Shown: in pieces, positions 17,736 through 26,000 of the stretch
Layout of the letters: each line of letters starts with the position of its first letter
How positions within the stretch are numbered: the stretch's first letter is position 1
From: Rhodoferax sp. PAMC 29310
GTDB taxonomy: Bacteria; Pseudomonadota; Gammaproteobacteria; Burkholderiales; Burkholderiaceae_C
Length of the DNA stretch: 64,000 bases
Assembly (NCBI RefSeq): GCF_017948265.1
Contig: NZ_CP072852.1
Location: 2,976,001 to 3,040,000, forward strand
Reading direction: 5' to 3'
Program-made: the position numbers and the translations under genes
Notes under the pieces: generated by a model
Databases searched by the model: none
What the model was told of the DNA's origin: nothing
The model's input: only the letters and a program-made list of their open reading frames with translations

Positions 17736-18692
17736 ATGCCCCCCACCAACTTCAAGAAGCTCGACCTGAATTTGCTTCGGGTTTTTGATGAAGTGATGAC
17801 CGAACGCAGCCTGACCCGGGCCGCGCGCAAGCTGTCCATCACCCAGCCAGCCGTCAGCAATGCCTTGCGACGCCTGCGCGAGGCCATGGGTGACGAGCTG
17901 ATCAAGCGCAGTGGCCAAGCCATGGCCCCCACGCCGCGTGGACTTGCGGTTTGGCCGGCGGTGCGCGAGGCCCTGCGCCAGTTGCAGGATGTGATCTCCC
18001 CCAGCACCTTTGTACCCGGTGAAGCGCAAGCGACCTTTGTGCTGGCCATGGCGGACGCCACGTCGGCCAATTTGCTGCCGGGCCTGATGGCCGTTCTGGA
18101 ACGTGACGCCCCTCAATTGTCGATCCGTGTCGTTCCATTGGTCACCCGCGACCCCCGCCCGCTGTTGGAGCAAGACGGGGCGGATCTGGCGATTGGCTAC
18201 TTTCCCTCCGTGCTGGGCGACCTGACCGCGCGCGCTCAGGCCGGCGAGACGGTGGCCTTTGCCACCCAGCGACTGTTCAGCGGTGAGTACGTCTGCGCCA
18301 TGCGTCAGGGCCACCCGCTGACCAAGGGCCCACTCACTCTGAACCGATTTTGCAGCGCACGCCATGTGCTGGTGAGCTACTCCGGGCGACCGTTTGGCTT
18401 CATCGACGAGGCGCTGGCCGTGCTGGGGCGGGAGCGTCAAATTGCACTCACGGTGAACCAGTTTTTCACCGCCGGCACGCTGGCGGCTCAATCCGACCTG
18501 CTGACGGGCATGCCACGGCACTTCCTCGCGGTGTCCGGCCTGCAGGACCAACTTATTCTTCGAGATCTGCCATTTGCCGTGCCGCCGCTGAACATTGACG
18601 CTCTTTGGCACCATCGGCGCAACCGGGACAGTGCCCATGATTGGCTTCGCCGCACCATTGCGGGCGTCGCCTCGACGCAGTCGGGCACATGA
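17736..18692 (+). CDS. LysR regulator, NodD/DntR-like branch
   Basis: 318 residues. Helix-turn-helix in LNLLRVFDEVMTERSLTRAARKLSITQPAVSNALRRLRE, the pattern of the NodD/NahR/DntR branch, many of which respond to aromatic effectors. The effector domain starts near residue 95. It is divergent from the two-span membrane gene. The metallophosphoesterase starts 24 bases downstream on the same strand, so the two may share a transcript. Effector unknown. Confidence 0.88.
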   Translation: MPPTNFKKLDLNLLRVFDEVMTERSLTRAARKLSITQPAVSNALRRLREAMGDELIKRSGQAMAPTPRGLAVWPAVREALRQLQDVISPSTFVPGEAQATFVLAMADATSANLLPGLMAVLERDAPQLSIRVVPLVTRDPRPLLEQDGADLAIGYFPSVLGDLTARAQAGETVAFATQRLFSGEYVCAMRQGHPLTKGPLTLNRFCSARHVLVSYSGRPFGFIDEALAVLGRERQIALTVNQFFTAGTLAAQSDLLTGMPRHFLAVSGLQDQLILRDLPFAVPPLNIDALWHHRRNRDSAHDWLRRTIAGVASTQSGT

Positions 18693-18716
18693 ACCGCTTG
18701 CCTGACAATAAACGCC

Positions 18717-19562
18717 ATGAACATTCAGCTTTTGTCGGACCTGCACCTGGAGACCCACCCCAACTGGGTCGCCACCCCGGCGCCCGGGGCGGATTTGCTG
18801 GTGCTGGCCGGCGACATTGGTTCTTACCAGGTGAACTCGAGCCTGACGGATGACGACTTCGGGCTGGGGCGTTTTTCGCCGCGCCACGGCTGGCCAACCC
18901 CGGTTCTGTTTGTGCCGGGCAACCACGAGTACGACGCGCTGGACTTTGACGAGGCCCACGCCCGCCTGCGCGAGGTCTGTGAGCGCCAGGGCATCACCTG
19001 GCTGGAGCGTGAAGTGGTGACCTACACCCACTTGGGCGCGCAACAGTTGCCCACGCCAGTGCGGTTTGTGGGCACCACGCTATGGACCGACTTTGACGCC
19101 CTGTGCCCGGTGGATGACGCGCCCACGTCCAACCGGCTGGCGCAGCAATTGAAAGCCCGAGACAAGGCCTTTCGCGCCGCCAATTTTTACCTTAAGAAGA
19201 CCTCCGGCACCCGCCGCGGCGTGCCCATGCTGGCTGCTGAGGTGCGTGACCAGGCCATCATCTGCCGGGACTGGTTGACGCAGGCGCTGACGCAACCTTT
19301 TGAAGGCCACACCGTGGTGGTCACCCATTTTGCGCCCAGCCTCTTGAGCGCCGACCCCCGCTATGGCATGACACCGGGCACGGCCGGTTTTTGCAATGAC
19401 CTGGACCACCTGCTGATCCACGCCCGCTTGTGGCTGCACGGCCACTTGCATGCACCCAGCAACTATGTGAAAAACGGTTGCCGGGTGGTCGCCAACCCCT
19501 TGGGTTACGCCCGCAAGAACGAGCAATCCGCATTTCTGCCCGACAGTTTCATGACTCTCTAA
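18717..19562 (+). CDS. Metallophosphoesterase
   Basis: 281 residues, calcineurin-like fold. Metal ligands in the standard order: LLSDLHLE (residues 5-12), LVLAGDIGS (~31), VPGNHEYD (~65), HFAPS (~203) and LWLHGHLH (~240). All five motifs are intact, so an active phosphoesterase is expected; substrate unknown (phosphoprotein, nucleotide or cyclic nucleotide). Twenty-four bases after a LysR gene. Confidence 0.9.
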   Translation: MNIQLLSDLHLETHPNWVATPAPGADLLVLAGDIGSYQVNSSLTDDDFGLGRFSPRHGWPTPVLFVPGNHEYDALDFDEAHARLREVCERQGITWLEREVVTYTHLGAQQLPTPVRFVGTTLWTDFDALCPVDDAPTSNRLAQQLKARDKAFRAANFYLKKTSGTRRGVPMLAAEVRDQAIICRDWLTQALTQPFEGHTVVVTHFAPSLLSADPRYGMTPGTAGFCNDLDHLLIHARLWLHGHLHAPSNYVKNGCRVVANPLGYARKNEQSAFLPDSFMTL

Positions 19563-19611
19563 TGTCAGCGCCCACCGCCTCATTTTTTGATCTGAATTAA
19601 GTCGAGTTGAC

Positions 19612-19625
19612 TTGACGCATGTCAG
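19612..19625 (+). promoter_or_regulatory. FNR-type box upstream of uspA
   Basis: TTGAC-GCAT-GTCAG matches the FNR/ANR palindrome TTGAC-N4-GTCAA in nine of ten bases, 46 bases before the usp start. A -10-like TACACT is at 19642-19647, and AAGGAGA at 19659-19665 is the ribosome site. UspA genes are often induced by oxygen limitation, which fits. Confidence 0.5.
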
Positions 19626-19670
19626 GTTGGGACAGCTTGAGTACACTAACTTCTCAATAAGGAGACTTCT

Positions 19671-20093
19671 ATGAACATTCTTCTCGCCGTTGACGGTAGC
19701 CCTTACACCAAGAAAATGCTGGCCTATCTGACCACGCACGAGTTGTTCTCTTCCGAGAAGAACAGCTACACCGTGTTCACGGCCCAACCTGCCTTGCCCC
19801 CTCGCGCTCGCGCGGCGGTCGGCAAGGAAATTGTTGAAAAATACTACAGCGAAGAGGCGGAGAAAGTGTTGGCCCCGGTCAGCAAGTTCCTCGTGCGCCA
19901 CCGCATTGACGCTAAAAGTAGCTGGAAGGTGGGCCACGCAGGCGAGTCGATCTCCAAGTTCGCAGACAGTGGCGACTTTGATCTGGTGATCATGGGCTCG
20001 CACGGTCACGGCACGCTGGTCAATCTGGTGATGGGCTCTGTGGCCACCCAAGTGCTGTCCCATTGCAAGGTGCCGGTCATGCTGGTTCGTTAA
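19671..20093 (+). CDS. Universal stress protein, UspA family
   Basis: 140 residues, single Usp domain. N-terminal NILLAVDGSPYTKKMLAYL and C-terminal ATP-loop phrase DLVIMGSHGHGTLVNLVMGSVATQVLSHCKVPVMLVR (G-2x-G-9x-G-S/T), so it is probably of the ATP-binding subclass. Cytoplasmic stress-survival role. Strong ribosome site AAGGAGA. The upstream FNR-like box suggests induction when oxygen is low. Confidence 0.92.
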   Translation: MNILLAVDGSPYTKKMLAYLTTHELFSSEKNSYTVFTAQPALPPRARAAVGKEIVEKYYSEEAEKVLAPVSKFLVRHRIDAKSSWKVGHAGESISKFADSGDFDLVIMGSHGHGTLVNLVMGSVATQVLSHCKVPVMLVR

Positions 20094-20108
20094 GTCAGTG
20101 ACCGACTT

Positions 20109-20158
20109 TGCTATTGATTAAATAGCCTCCTACGCCTGCTGGACGGGGGTAGGGGCCG
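20109..20158. repeat. Dispersed intergenic repeat, copy
   Basis: TGCTATTGATTAAATAGCCT followed by CCTACGCCTGCTGG and GGGGTAGGGGC; the most complete ATTGAT...ATAGC version in the window. Lies between uspA and the convergent TetR gene. Confidence 0.5.
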
Positions 20159-20175
20159 AAAAAACATCTACAATC

Positions 20176-20793
20176 TCAACGGGTTCTAAGACCGTCAAAA
20201 CAGGTACTCACCACCAAGTCTGTGACTTGGTCGTCGGTGAGCGTCCCACCCATCTTCAGAAACTCCACCACCGGGTCGCAGGCCCGCGCGTAGAGGGTGT
20301 ACAGCACGGCAATCGCCGGAAGCGACGGGTTCACTTCGCCAGCGGCTTGGGCCGCCTCAATCCACTCACCCATGACATCACTGACCGTCACCAAGGCGTC
20401 CATATAGTCTTTGTTGCCCACCAAGGCGGTGCGCAACGCAGAGTTTTGATTGGGGAGGGCTGGCATCTCACCGGCCAGTTTGATGCCCAGCATCCAGTGC
20501 ACCACATGACGCAACTTTTCAACAGGAGCCAGTGCCTCTGGCACGGTTTCCACAAACGCTTGCGCTTGGCGCAAGACTCGCACCATGGCGGCGGCGGCCA
20601 GGTCCTCTTTGCTGGAAAAGTGCTTGTATAAACTGGCTTTGGCAATGCCGACCTGTGCGGCGACTTCGTCTACCGTCATGGCGTCAAAGCCTTTCTCAGC
20701 CAGCAGCCGATTCACCGCCTGCACGATGGCTTCTTCGCGGGCTTTGAGCATTTGCTGCTTGAAGGAAACTCGGAGGATGGGGGCGGTATTCAT
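20176..20793 (-). CDS. TetR/AcrR family transcriptional regulator
   Basis: 205 residues. N-terminal helix-turn-helix: AREEAIVQAVNRLLAEKGFDAMTVDEVAAQVGIAKASLYKHFSSKEDL (about residues 18-65). The ligand-binding helical domain is not assignable to a known inducer. No adjacent efflux or metabolic gene lies divergently within reach; the nearest upstream gene is a second regulator on the same strand. Target unknown. Confidence 0.9.
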   Translation of the reverse strand: MNTAPILRVSFKQQMLKAREEAIVQAVNRLLAEKGFDAMTVDEVAAQVGIAKASLYKHFSSKEDLAAAAMVRVLRQAQAFVETVPEALAPVEKLRHVVHWMLGIKLAGEMPALPNQNSALRTALVGNKDYMDALVTVSDVMGEWIEAAQAAGEVNPSLPAIAVLYTLYARACDPVVEFLKMGGTLTDDQVTDLVVSTCFDGLRTR

Positions 20794-20855
20794 CGTCGTA
20801 TTTTATTCAACTGCGTCGATTCATGGGTGCTTTGGTTTTTTTGATACTCAATCGT

Positions 20856-21764
20856 TCAAACCAATGACTGCGCGGCCGCGCCAGTCAAGGCGCTGGTCAA
20901 GGCGTCCAGCACCACCGAATCCAGATTCCAGCAATGCCAATACAACTCCACGGGCAAGGAGTGTTTCGGGGCGATATTGACCAAGCGGCCTTGCGCCAGG
21001 TGCTCACGCACTCCCAGCTCTGGCAACACACTGACGCCCCAGCCCGCCAACACCGCCCGCACCTGGCCTTCAGAACTGGGCACGTAAAGCTGGCTGAGCG
21101 CCACGCGCTTGAGGTTAAAGCTGGTGGCAATGAACTCTGCCTGCAAGCCGTCCTTGCGATTGAAGGCAATAAAAGGAAAAGCGCGAAAGTTGTGGGCCGT
21201 GATGCCGTCCGGGCAATGCTTGTCGGCATAGGCTGGCTCGGCCACTGCCACGTAGCGCATTGCGCCCAGAGGGAGCATTTTGCAACTGCGCAGCGCCTGC
21301 TTGAGGGTCGTCACACAACCCAGCACCTGGCCTTCACGCAGCCAATCGTGGGTGAACTCCTGATCGTCCGTGATAATTTCAATCGCCAACCCCTGTTGCA
21401 CCAAGCGACTCAGCGCCGGCAGGGCCCAGGTGGCGATGCTGTCAGCGTTGATGGCAATCGAGATCCGCTCCTCATCGCGCCCATTGCCAGTGACGCCGGG
21501 CGTCAAGTCTTTGAGGTCGCGTTCCAGATCGGCTCGCAGCAAGCGCATCTGCATGGCGTGCTTGAGCAGCAAGCGACCGGCCGAGGTGGCTTTCAAAGGC
21601 CGGCTTCGCACAATCAACACCGTGCCGACCTGCACCTCCAGCGAGCGAAGCCGCTGCGACACGGCCGACTGGGTGATGGACAAGCGCACCGCTGCGCGCT
21701 CAAACCCACCCTCTTCCACTATGGCCGCCAAACACTCCAGGGCATCCGGATCAAAGGTACTCAT
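20856..21764 (-). CDS. argP: LysR regulator, ArgP/IciA-like
   Basis: 302 residues. The N-terminus LECLAAIVEEGGFERAAVRLSITQSAVSQRLRSLE closely follows the ArgP pattern (in E. coli ArgP, ...GFERAAQKLCITQSAVSQR...), and the effector domain has the family phrase GCVTTLKQALRSCKMLPLG. ArgP senses lysine/arginine and activates exporters and lysine/arginine genes. Here it diverges from a D-amino-acid dehydrogenase-like gene, which may be its target. Symbol by similarity only. Confidence 0.85.
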   Translation of the reverse strand: MSTFDPDALECLAAIVEEGGFERAAVRLSITQSAVSQRLRSLEVQVGTVLIVRSRPLKATSAGRLLLKHAMQMRLLRADLERDLKDLTPGVTGNGRDEERISIAINADSIATWALPALSRLVQQGLAIEIITDDQEFTHDWLREGQVLGCVTTLKQALRSCKMLPLGAMRYVAVAEPAYADKHCPDGITAHNFRAFPFIAFNRKDGLQAEFIATSFNLKRVALSQLYVPSSEGQVRAVLAGWGVSVLPELGVREHLAQGRLVNIAPKHSLPVELYWHCWNLDSVVLDALTSALTGAAAQSLV

Positions 21765-21775
21765 CCCGCCTCCTC

Positions 21776-21814
21776 GAATTAGCTAATCTAATGTTTTTGA
21801 TATTAGTTTAATTC
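21776..21814. promoter_or_regulatory. AT-rich divergent operator between argP-like and dadA-like genes
   Basis: GAATTA (21776-21781) and TAATTC (21809-21814) form the arms of an interrupted palindrome enclosing TTAGCTAA-like and GATATTAG segments, in an AT-rich island between two GC-rich genes. Position and form suit a LysR-type operator shared by both divergent promoters. Confidence 0.45.
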
Positions 21815-21852
21815 TACTTTTTTTACCACCGGAGATCGGCCACACTGCGCGC

Positions 21853-23178
21853 ATGAAAATCATCATTCTTGGCGCAGGCATTATTGGCGTGAGCACCGCT
21901 TGGCACTTATTGGAGCAGGGCCACGAGGTCACGGTCGTTGACCGTCAACCCGATGCAGCCATGGAAACGAGTTTCGCCAACGCGGCGCAAATCTCGGTGA
22001 GCTACTGCGAACCCTGGGCCAACCGGGATGCACCACTGAAAGCGCTGAAGTGGATGTTCAGCAAAGAAGCGCCCCTGCTGTTTCGCCCCAAGCTTGACTG
22101 GCACCAGTGGCTGTGGAGCCTGAAGTTCTTGGGTCAATGCAACGACAAGGCGTTTGAGCGCAATGTGCAACAGCTCGTCGCGCTGGGCGCGTACAGCCAC
22201 TCGGCCCTGAAGTCGCTGGTGCAAAGCACCGGCATTGAATACCAGCGACTGGAGTGCGGCATCGCCCACTACTACACCGACCAGAAATCGTTTGACACCG
22301 CCGGTGACGCCGCCCAGTTGATGAGCAAATACGGCGTCTCCCGCCGCGTCGTGGACAAGGCCGAACTGCTGCGCATTGAGCCCGCGTTCAAGTCGTTTTC
22401 CGACCGAATCGTGGGGGGAACCTTCACCGCCAGTGACGAGTCGGGCGATGCCCGCGTCTTCACCCAGGCACTGGCCAAAGCCTGTGTTGCCCGCGGCGCA
22501 GAATTTTTGTATGGCCACGACGTGGTGCAATTGAACAAGGTCGGCGGCGCCATCGAATCTGTGGCGGTGCGCCCAGCGCGCATCGGGCCTGGCGGCCAGC
22601 GCGGCATTGGCGCGTCCCGCCAGTTGAACGCGGACCATGTGGTGGTCGCTTGCGGCTCGTACTCAGCGCCGTTACTGCGCACCGTGGGCGTGGACCTGCC
22701 TATTTACCCCGGCAAAGGCTACAGCGCCACCTTCAAGATCAAGCGCCCTGAACTCGCGCCCAAGGTCTCAACCATTGACGACGAGAAAAAAATCGCCATC
22801 AGCCGCCTTGGCGACCAGTTGCGCGTGGCCGGCACCATCGAAGTTGGCGGCTACGACCTGTCGCTGGACACGCCGCTGGCCCGGGCACGCTGTCAGATGC
22901 TGTCCAACCGCATTGAAGAGGTGTTTCCCGGCCTGTGCGACACCCGCAATGCCGAGCAAGGCGGCCAACCCAACTACTGGACTGGCTTGCGCCCTGCCAC
23001 GCCCACCAACATTCCCTACATTGGCCAGACCAAGGTCAGCAAGCTGTGGGTCAACGCAGGACACGGTACGCTGGGTTGGACACACGGCGCTGGCTCCGGC
23101 AAGGCGCTCGCTGAGTTGATCTGCGGTCGTGAACCCGAGATGGCTTTCGCCTTTCACGGAGTGAAGACCACGGTCTAA
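21853..23178 (+). CDS. dadA: D-amino acid dehydrogenase-like flavoprotein
   Basis: 441 residues, slightly longer than E. coli DadA (432). FAD Rossmann motif IIILGAGIIGVSTAWHLLEQGHEVTVVDRQ at residues 3-32, then SFANAAQISVSYCEPWANRDAP and the C-terminal GLRPATPTNIPYIGQT...NAGHGTLGWTHGAGSG, all typical of DadA. Oxidises D-amino acids to 2-oxo acids, passing electrons to the respiratory chain at the membrane. No alanine racemase (dadX) is adjacent. Divergent ArgP-like regulator suggests control by basic amino acids. Confidence 0.88.
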   Translation: MKIIILGAGIIGVSTAWHLLEQGHEVTVVDRQPDAAMETSFANAAQISVSYCEPWANRDAPLKALKWMFSKEAPLLFRPKLDWHQWLWSLKFLGQCNDKAFERNVQQLVALGAYSHSALKSLVQSTGIEYQRLECGIAHYYTDQKSFDTAGDAAQLMSKYGVSRRVVDKAELLRIEPAFKSFSDRIVGGTFTASDESGDARVFTQALAKACVARGAEFLYGHDVVQLNKVGGAIESVAVRPARIGPGGQRGIGASRQLNADHVVVACGSYSAPLLRTVGVDLPIYPGKGYSATFKIKRPELAPKVSTIDDEKKIAISRLGDQLRVAGTIEVGGYDLSLDTPLARARCQMLSNRIEEVFPGLCDTRNAEQGGQPNYWTGLRPATPTNIPYIGQTKVSKLWVNAGHGTLGWTHGAGSGKALAELICGREPEMAFAFHGVKTTV

Positions 23179-23284
23179 GGCTGCCACTCCACGGGCCGGC
23201 GACACCAATCGCCAGCCCGTGAGGCAGCGCGAGGGTGCGCCGACCCGGTTTGCGAAGCCCGCCGGAACGGCGCAAAATGGGCGC

Positions 23285-23932
23285 ATGAACGCGAACGACG
23301 CGCAACTGATTCAAATTCCCGTGGACGATGTCCACATCGAAGGCTTGCTAACCCTGCCAGGCCAGTGCTGCGGCTTGGTGCTGTTTGCCCACGGCAATGA
23401 CAGCAGCCGCCACGACCCCCACAACACGACCGTCACCCAAGCCCTGCACGCCCAAGGCTTGGGCACCTTGGTGCTTGACCTGCTCACCGTGGCCGAGATG
23501 CTGGACTACCACACCCGTTTTGACATCTCGCTGCTCACCCACCGCCTGTTGGTCACCACGGGTTGGGTCAGGCTACACGCCCCCACCCTGCATTTGCCCT
23601 TGGGCTACTTTGGCGCCGGCACGGGCGCAGCCGCTGCGTTGCAGGCCGCTGCGGCCTTGGGGGAGGACATCAACGCAGTCGTCTCTCGCGGTGGTCGCCC
23701 GGACCTTGCCGGCCACCACGAGTTGAGCAAGGTCGCCGCTCCCGCGCTGCTGCTGGTAGGCAGTCGCGACGAAGAAGTGCTCGCCCTCAACCACGAAGCC
23801 TGTGCGCAACTGACTTGCACCAAGTCATTGAGCATCATTGCCGGGGCCTCCCATTTGTTTGACGAACCCGGTGCACTGGACGCTGTGGCACAGCAGGCCG
23901 CCCAATGGTTGGCACAGCACGTGCCGCGCTAA
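23285..23932 (+). CDS. Alpha/beta hydrolase, nucleophile Ser replaced
   Basis: 215 residues from ATG 23285. Dienelactone-hydrolase-like fold: the early oxyanion-hole phrase LVLFAHGNDSSRHDP, the elbow LGYFGAGTGAAAALQAAA, acid LLLVGSRDEEVLALN and base IIAGASHLFDEPG. Relatives carry GYFGASTGAAA at the elbow; here the nucleophile position is Gly (codon GGC), so Asp and His remain without Ser. It may have lost hydrolysis and kept binding, or be decaying. In relatives this fold is often next to or fused with a phosphoribosyltransferase domain, absent here. Confidence 0.75.
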   Translation: MNANDAQLIQIPVDDVHIEGLLTLPGQCCGLVLFAHGNDSSRHDPHNTTVTQALHAQGLGTLVLDLLTVAEMLDYHTRFDISLLTHRLLVTTGWVRLHAPTLHLPLGYFGAGTGAAAALQAAAALGEDINAVVSRGGRPDLAGHHELSKVAAPALLLVGSRDEEVLALNHEACAQLTCTKSLSIIAGASHLFDEPGALDAVAQQAAQWLAQHVPR

Positions 23933-24049
23933 AAGTTGCCCCGCGCGTCCTGATTCACCGTCGCCCCTGATTTGGTGGGTAATTTGGGTGTTTTTATCGC
24001 TTTAGAACCGCCAAGGGCCCTCCAGAATAGCCGGCAACCAGGAGATTTC

Positions 24050-24424
24050 ATGACCTTGCAGTACCAGCTCAAAGAGGGTAACTACCACTTGTATGACCTC
24101 AGCACGCCCGCCAGCAAGGTCACAGGCGAGCACCGCCTGCGTTTGATGACCGACACCGTGGCGTTGGCTTTTGACCTGCGCACCGGCAAGCTGCACGAGC
24201 ATGGCAATCCCACCCGAATTCACTCTTGGGCCACCACCGCCCGCCGGCGTCTTCGGGCGGCCGGCTCGGTCGACAGCGCTAATGACATCGTGGTGGTCTC
24301 TGGCCCGCTGCCGGTGGAAGAGATCAACAAGTGCCTGCAGATCAACGGCTACTGCCGCCACATGCTGTCCCGCCTGTCCACCTTGCCGCACGGCAAACGC
24401 GTTGGCCATTCACAGGCGCATTAA
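24050..24424 (+). CDS. Hypothetical protein
   Basis: 124 residues from ATG 24050 with GGAGA nine bases upstream. No signal peptide or membrane span. N-terminal half is beta-rich (MTLQYQLKEGNYHLYDLS), C-terminal half has KCLQINGYCRHMLSRLSTLP with two cysteines. I do not recognise the family. Ends 60 bases before a convergent hypothetical gene. Confidence 0.65.
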   Translation: MTLQYQLKEGNYHLYDLSTPASKVTGEHRLRLMTDTVALAFDLRTGKLHEHGNPTRIHSWATTARRRLRAAGSVDSANDIVVVSGPLPVEEINKCLQINGYCRHMLSRLSTLPHGKRVGHSQAH

Positions 24425-24430
24425 TTGCTC

Positions 24431-24480
24431 CTGATTTCATAGCTGTTTGCGCTTATTTGGCGTGTACCAGCTAATGATTT
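24431..24480. repeat. Dispersed intergenic repeat, copy
   Basis: CTGATTTCATAGCTGTTTGC followed by GCTTATTTGGCGTGTACCAG and CTAATGATT; both arms (ATAGCTG and CAGCTA) face each other, so the element is an imperfect inverted repeat between two convergent genes. Confidence 0.55.
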
Positions 24481-24484
24481 GGCA

Positions 24485-24868
24485 CTATATTTTCGGGTTG
24501 CCGATCGGGTTGGGCTTGTGACTAGCTTCTGACACAAGCCGCGCTACGATGGGCTTGACTTCGTCAATCGTGTCCTGAGGGCCAAAGCGCGCTTCCAGGC
24601 GCTCAATGCCCCGTGCCAATGACGGGCCAAGCTTGATGCTCGCTTGGTCCAGGTCCGGTTTCGACTTTTCAAGTGACACCAATAGGTCACGGGGCGAACC
24701 TTTGACGCCGTGGACCAAGAGTGAGCGAAACAGGCTTCTCGAAATACCGATGTGCGCGGCGATGCGATTTCTGAACGTGCGGCCAGAGCCGGGCCCAACT
24801 TGCATCCACAGGAAGCCCAGCAGTCCGATCAGGACCCCGACTCCGAGAATGGCGGCTGTATATATCAC
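24485..24868 (-). CDS. Hypothetical single-span membrane protein
   Basis: 127 residues. N-terminal hydrophobic span (IYTAAILGVGVLIGLLGFLWMQVGPG) followed by a basic, soluble region (FRNRIAAHIGISRSLFRSLLVHGVKG) that is probably cytoplasmic. No family recognised. Last gene before a long stretch with no supported gene. Confidence 0.55.
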   Translation of the reverse strand: MIYTAAILGVGVLIGLLGFLWMQVGPGSGRTFRNRIAAHIGISRSLFRSLLVHGVKGSPRDLLVSLEKSKPDLDQASIKLGPSLARGIERLEARFGPQDTIDEVKPIVARLVSEASHKPNPIGNPKI

Positions 24869-26000
24869 GGTGTTTTTGACTCCTTTTGCGATTCAGATGA
24901 AGTGCGGAACAGTTGGTGCAGCAGCAATGGCCAAGGTCTGAAATCATCGGCGCTGAGCGGCTTCATCGCGCAGCGTCTGTTTTGAATCCTACTACCGTTG
25001 CTGGTGATCTTGCCAAGTCCCTTGTTTCAACGTGCTATCTCTGGACGTCTGATTGGGTGCTTGACTTTTTACGGCTGCCATTCGCGGTTGGAGTTTTATG
25101 CAGTTTCTGACTGCGGCCCTTAATGGAACTGCGCAGGTAAGCTATTCACTATGTAGCAATTTTTCCGCGGCAACCCCCACTCGTTCCCCTAACCCTCTCC
25201 CGCCCCGCCGGGCGGGAGAGGGAGCTCAACAGCCCCATTTGGCCGCGTGTTGGAAGATTCGGAGTGCCTGATCGGACTGGGTTTGGTAGCCGGGTTGGGT
25301 TGAGCGCGAGGGGGCAGGAAGCGAGGCTCACAGTCGATGAAGTCCGGAGGCAGCTTTGTGCCCAAAGCCAAATTTCATTTCGGCGAAATGCCTGCCCGAT
25401 ACCGGTCTTAGAACCCAACATGGAAAACTCACCGGATTAACCGCGGAGTTTCATATAGCAGCCCTTCACTTCACCTCGACTGAATCATATTGCTGACATT
25501 GGCGGCGTAAAGAACGTTGACAGGAGTGCAGCGGAAGGAGTCATTGGATACTTGGAAGTGGATGACTCTTTAGAGGCCATACCGGCGGTACACCGGGTCC
25601 AAAGGATAGCCCACGGATTTGGGAAAGCCGACTTTCGTTTTTGCCGTAAGTTGTCGGTCGCTGGCAGTGCCAAAACTCGCAAGCGGGTCTACACCGAAGA
25701 AAGTCACTTTGTTCAACTGGCCGTCGGCAGCGTGGCGTTGCCGGGCATTTGGACTGTGGCAGCGACCGGTTAAATCCAAGGTCAGGAGCGGATACTGATG
25801 TTCCCGAACTGTTTGCTCCATAGCTGACTTTGACACGCGTTCGCCCCGAGATGCGACCCAACGCTGTGGAGGGCTGTGGTGATCCGCAGAATTTGTTGCA
25901 GGCCGCAAATCTCACGCCACCCGGCATATTTGCCAAGTTCGGCGGCATACTCAGCTTGCAATCAATGGGCTGGTGTGCCCGCAACTGGGAGATAAAACGT
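24869..26000. other. 1.1 kb without a supported gene
   Basis: Several frames are open but none resembles a known family. A perfect 13-base inverted repeat is at 25193-25222. A minus-strand frame at 25570-25908 (end VGFPKSVGYPLDPVYRRYGL) has plausible composition but no recognised homology. The region is low in ribosome sites and looks like decayed accessory DNA. The antiporter promoter should lie near 25950-25990. Confidence 0.4.
25193..25222. repeat. Perfect GC-rich inverted repeat
   Basis: CCCTCTCCCGCCC-CGCC-GGGCGGGAGAGGG: 13-base perfect arms and a 4-base loop. No T-run follows, so it is not a standard terminator. Similar CCCTCTCCC.../...GGGAGAGGG palindromes are common mobile intergenic repeats in proteobacteria. 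Confidence 0.6.

Noticed and set aside
17709..19043. Long minus-strand frame opposite the LysR and metallophosphoesterase genes
   Set aside because: Gly/Arg/His/Gln-rich composition typical of antisense shadows and spans two real genes.
25570..25908. Minus-strand frame ending YPLDPVYRRYGL
   Set aside because: Reads plausibly, but no family, no clear start, and it overlaps the antisense of the antiporter leader; left as unassigned.
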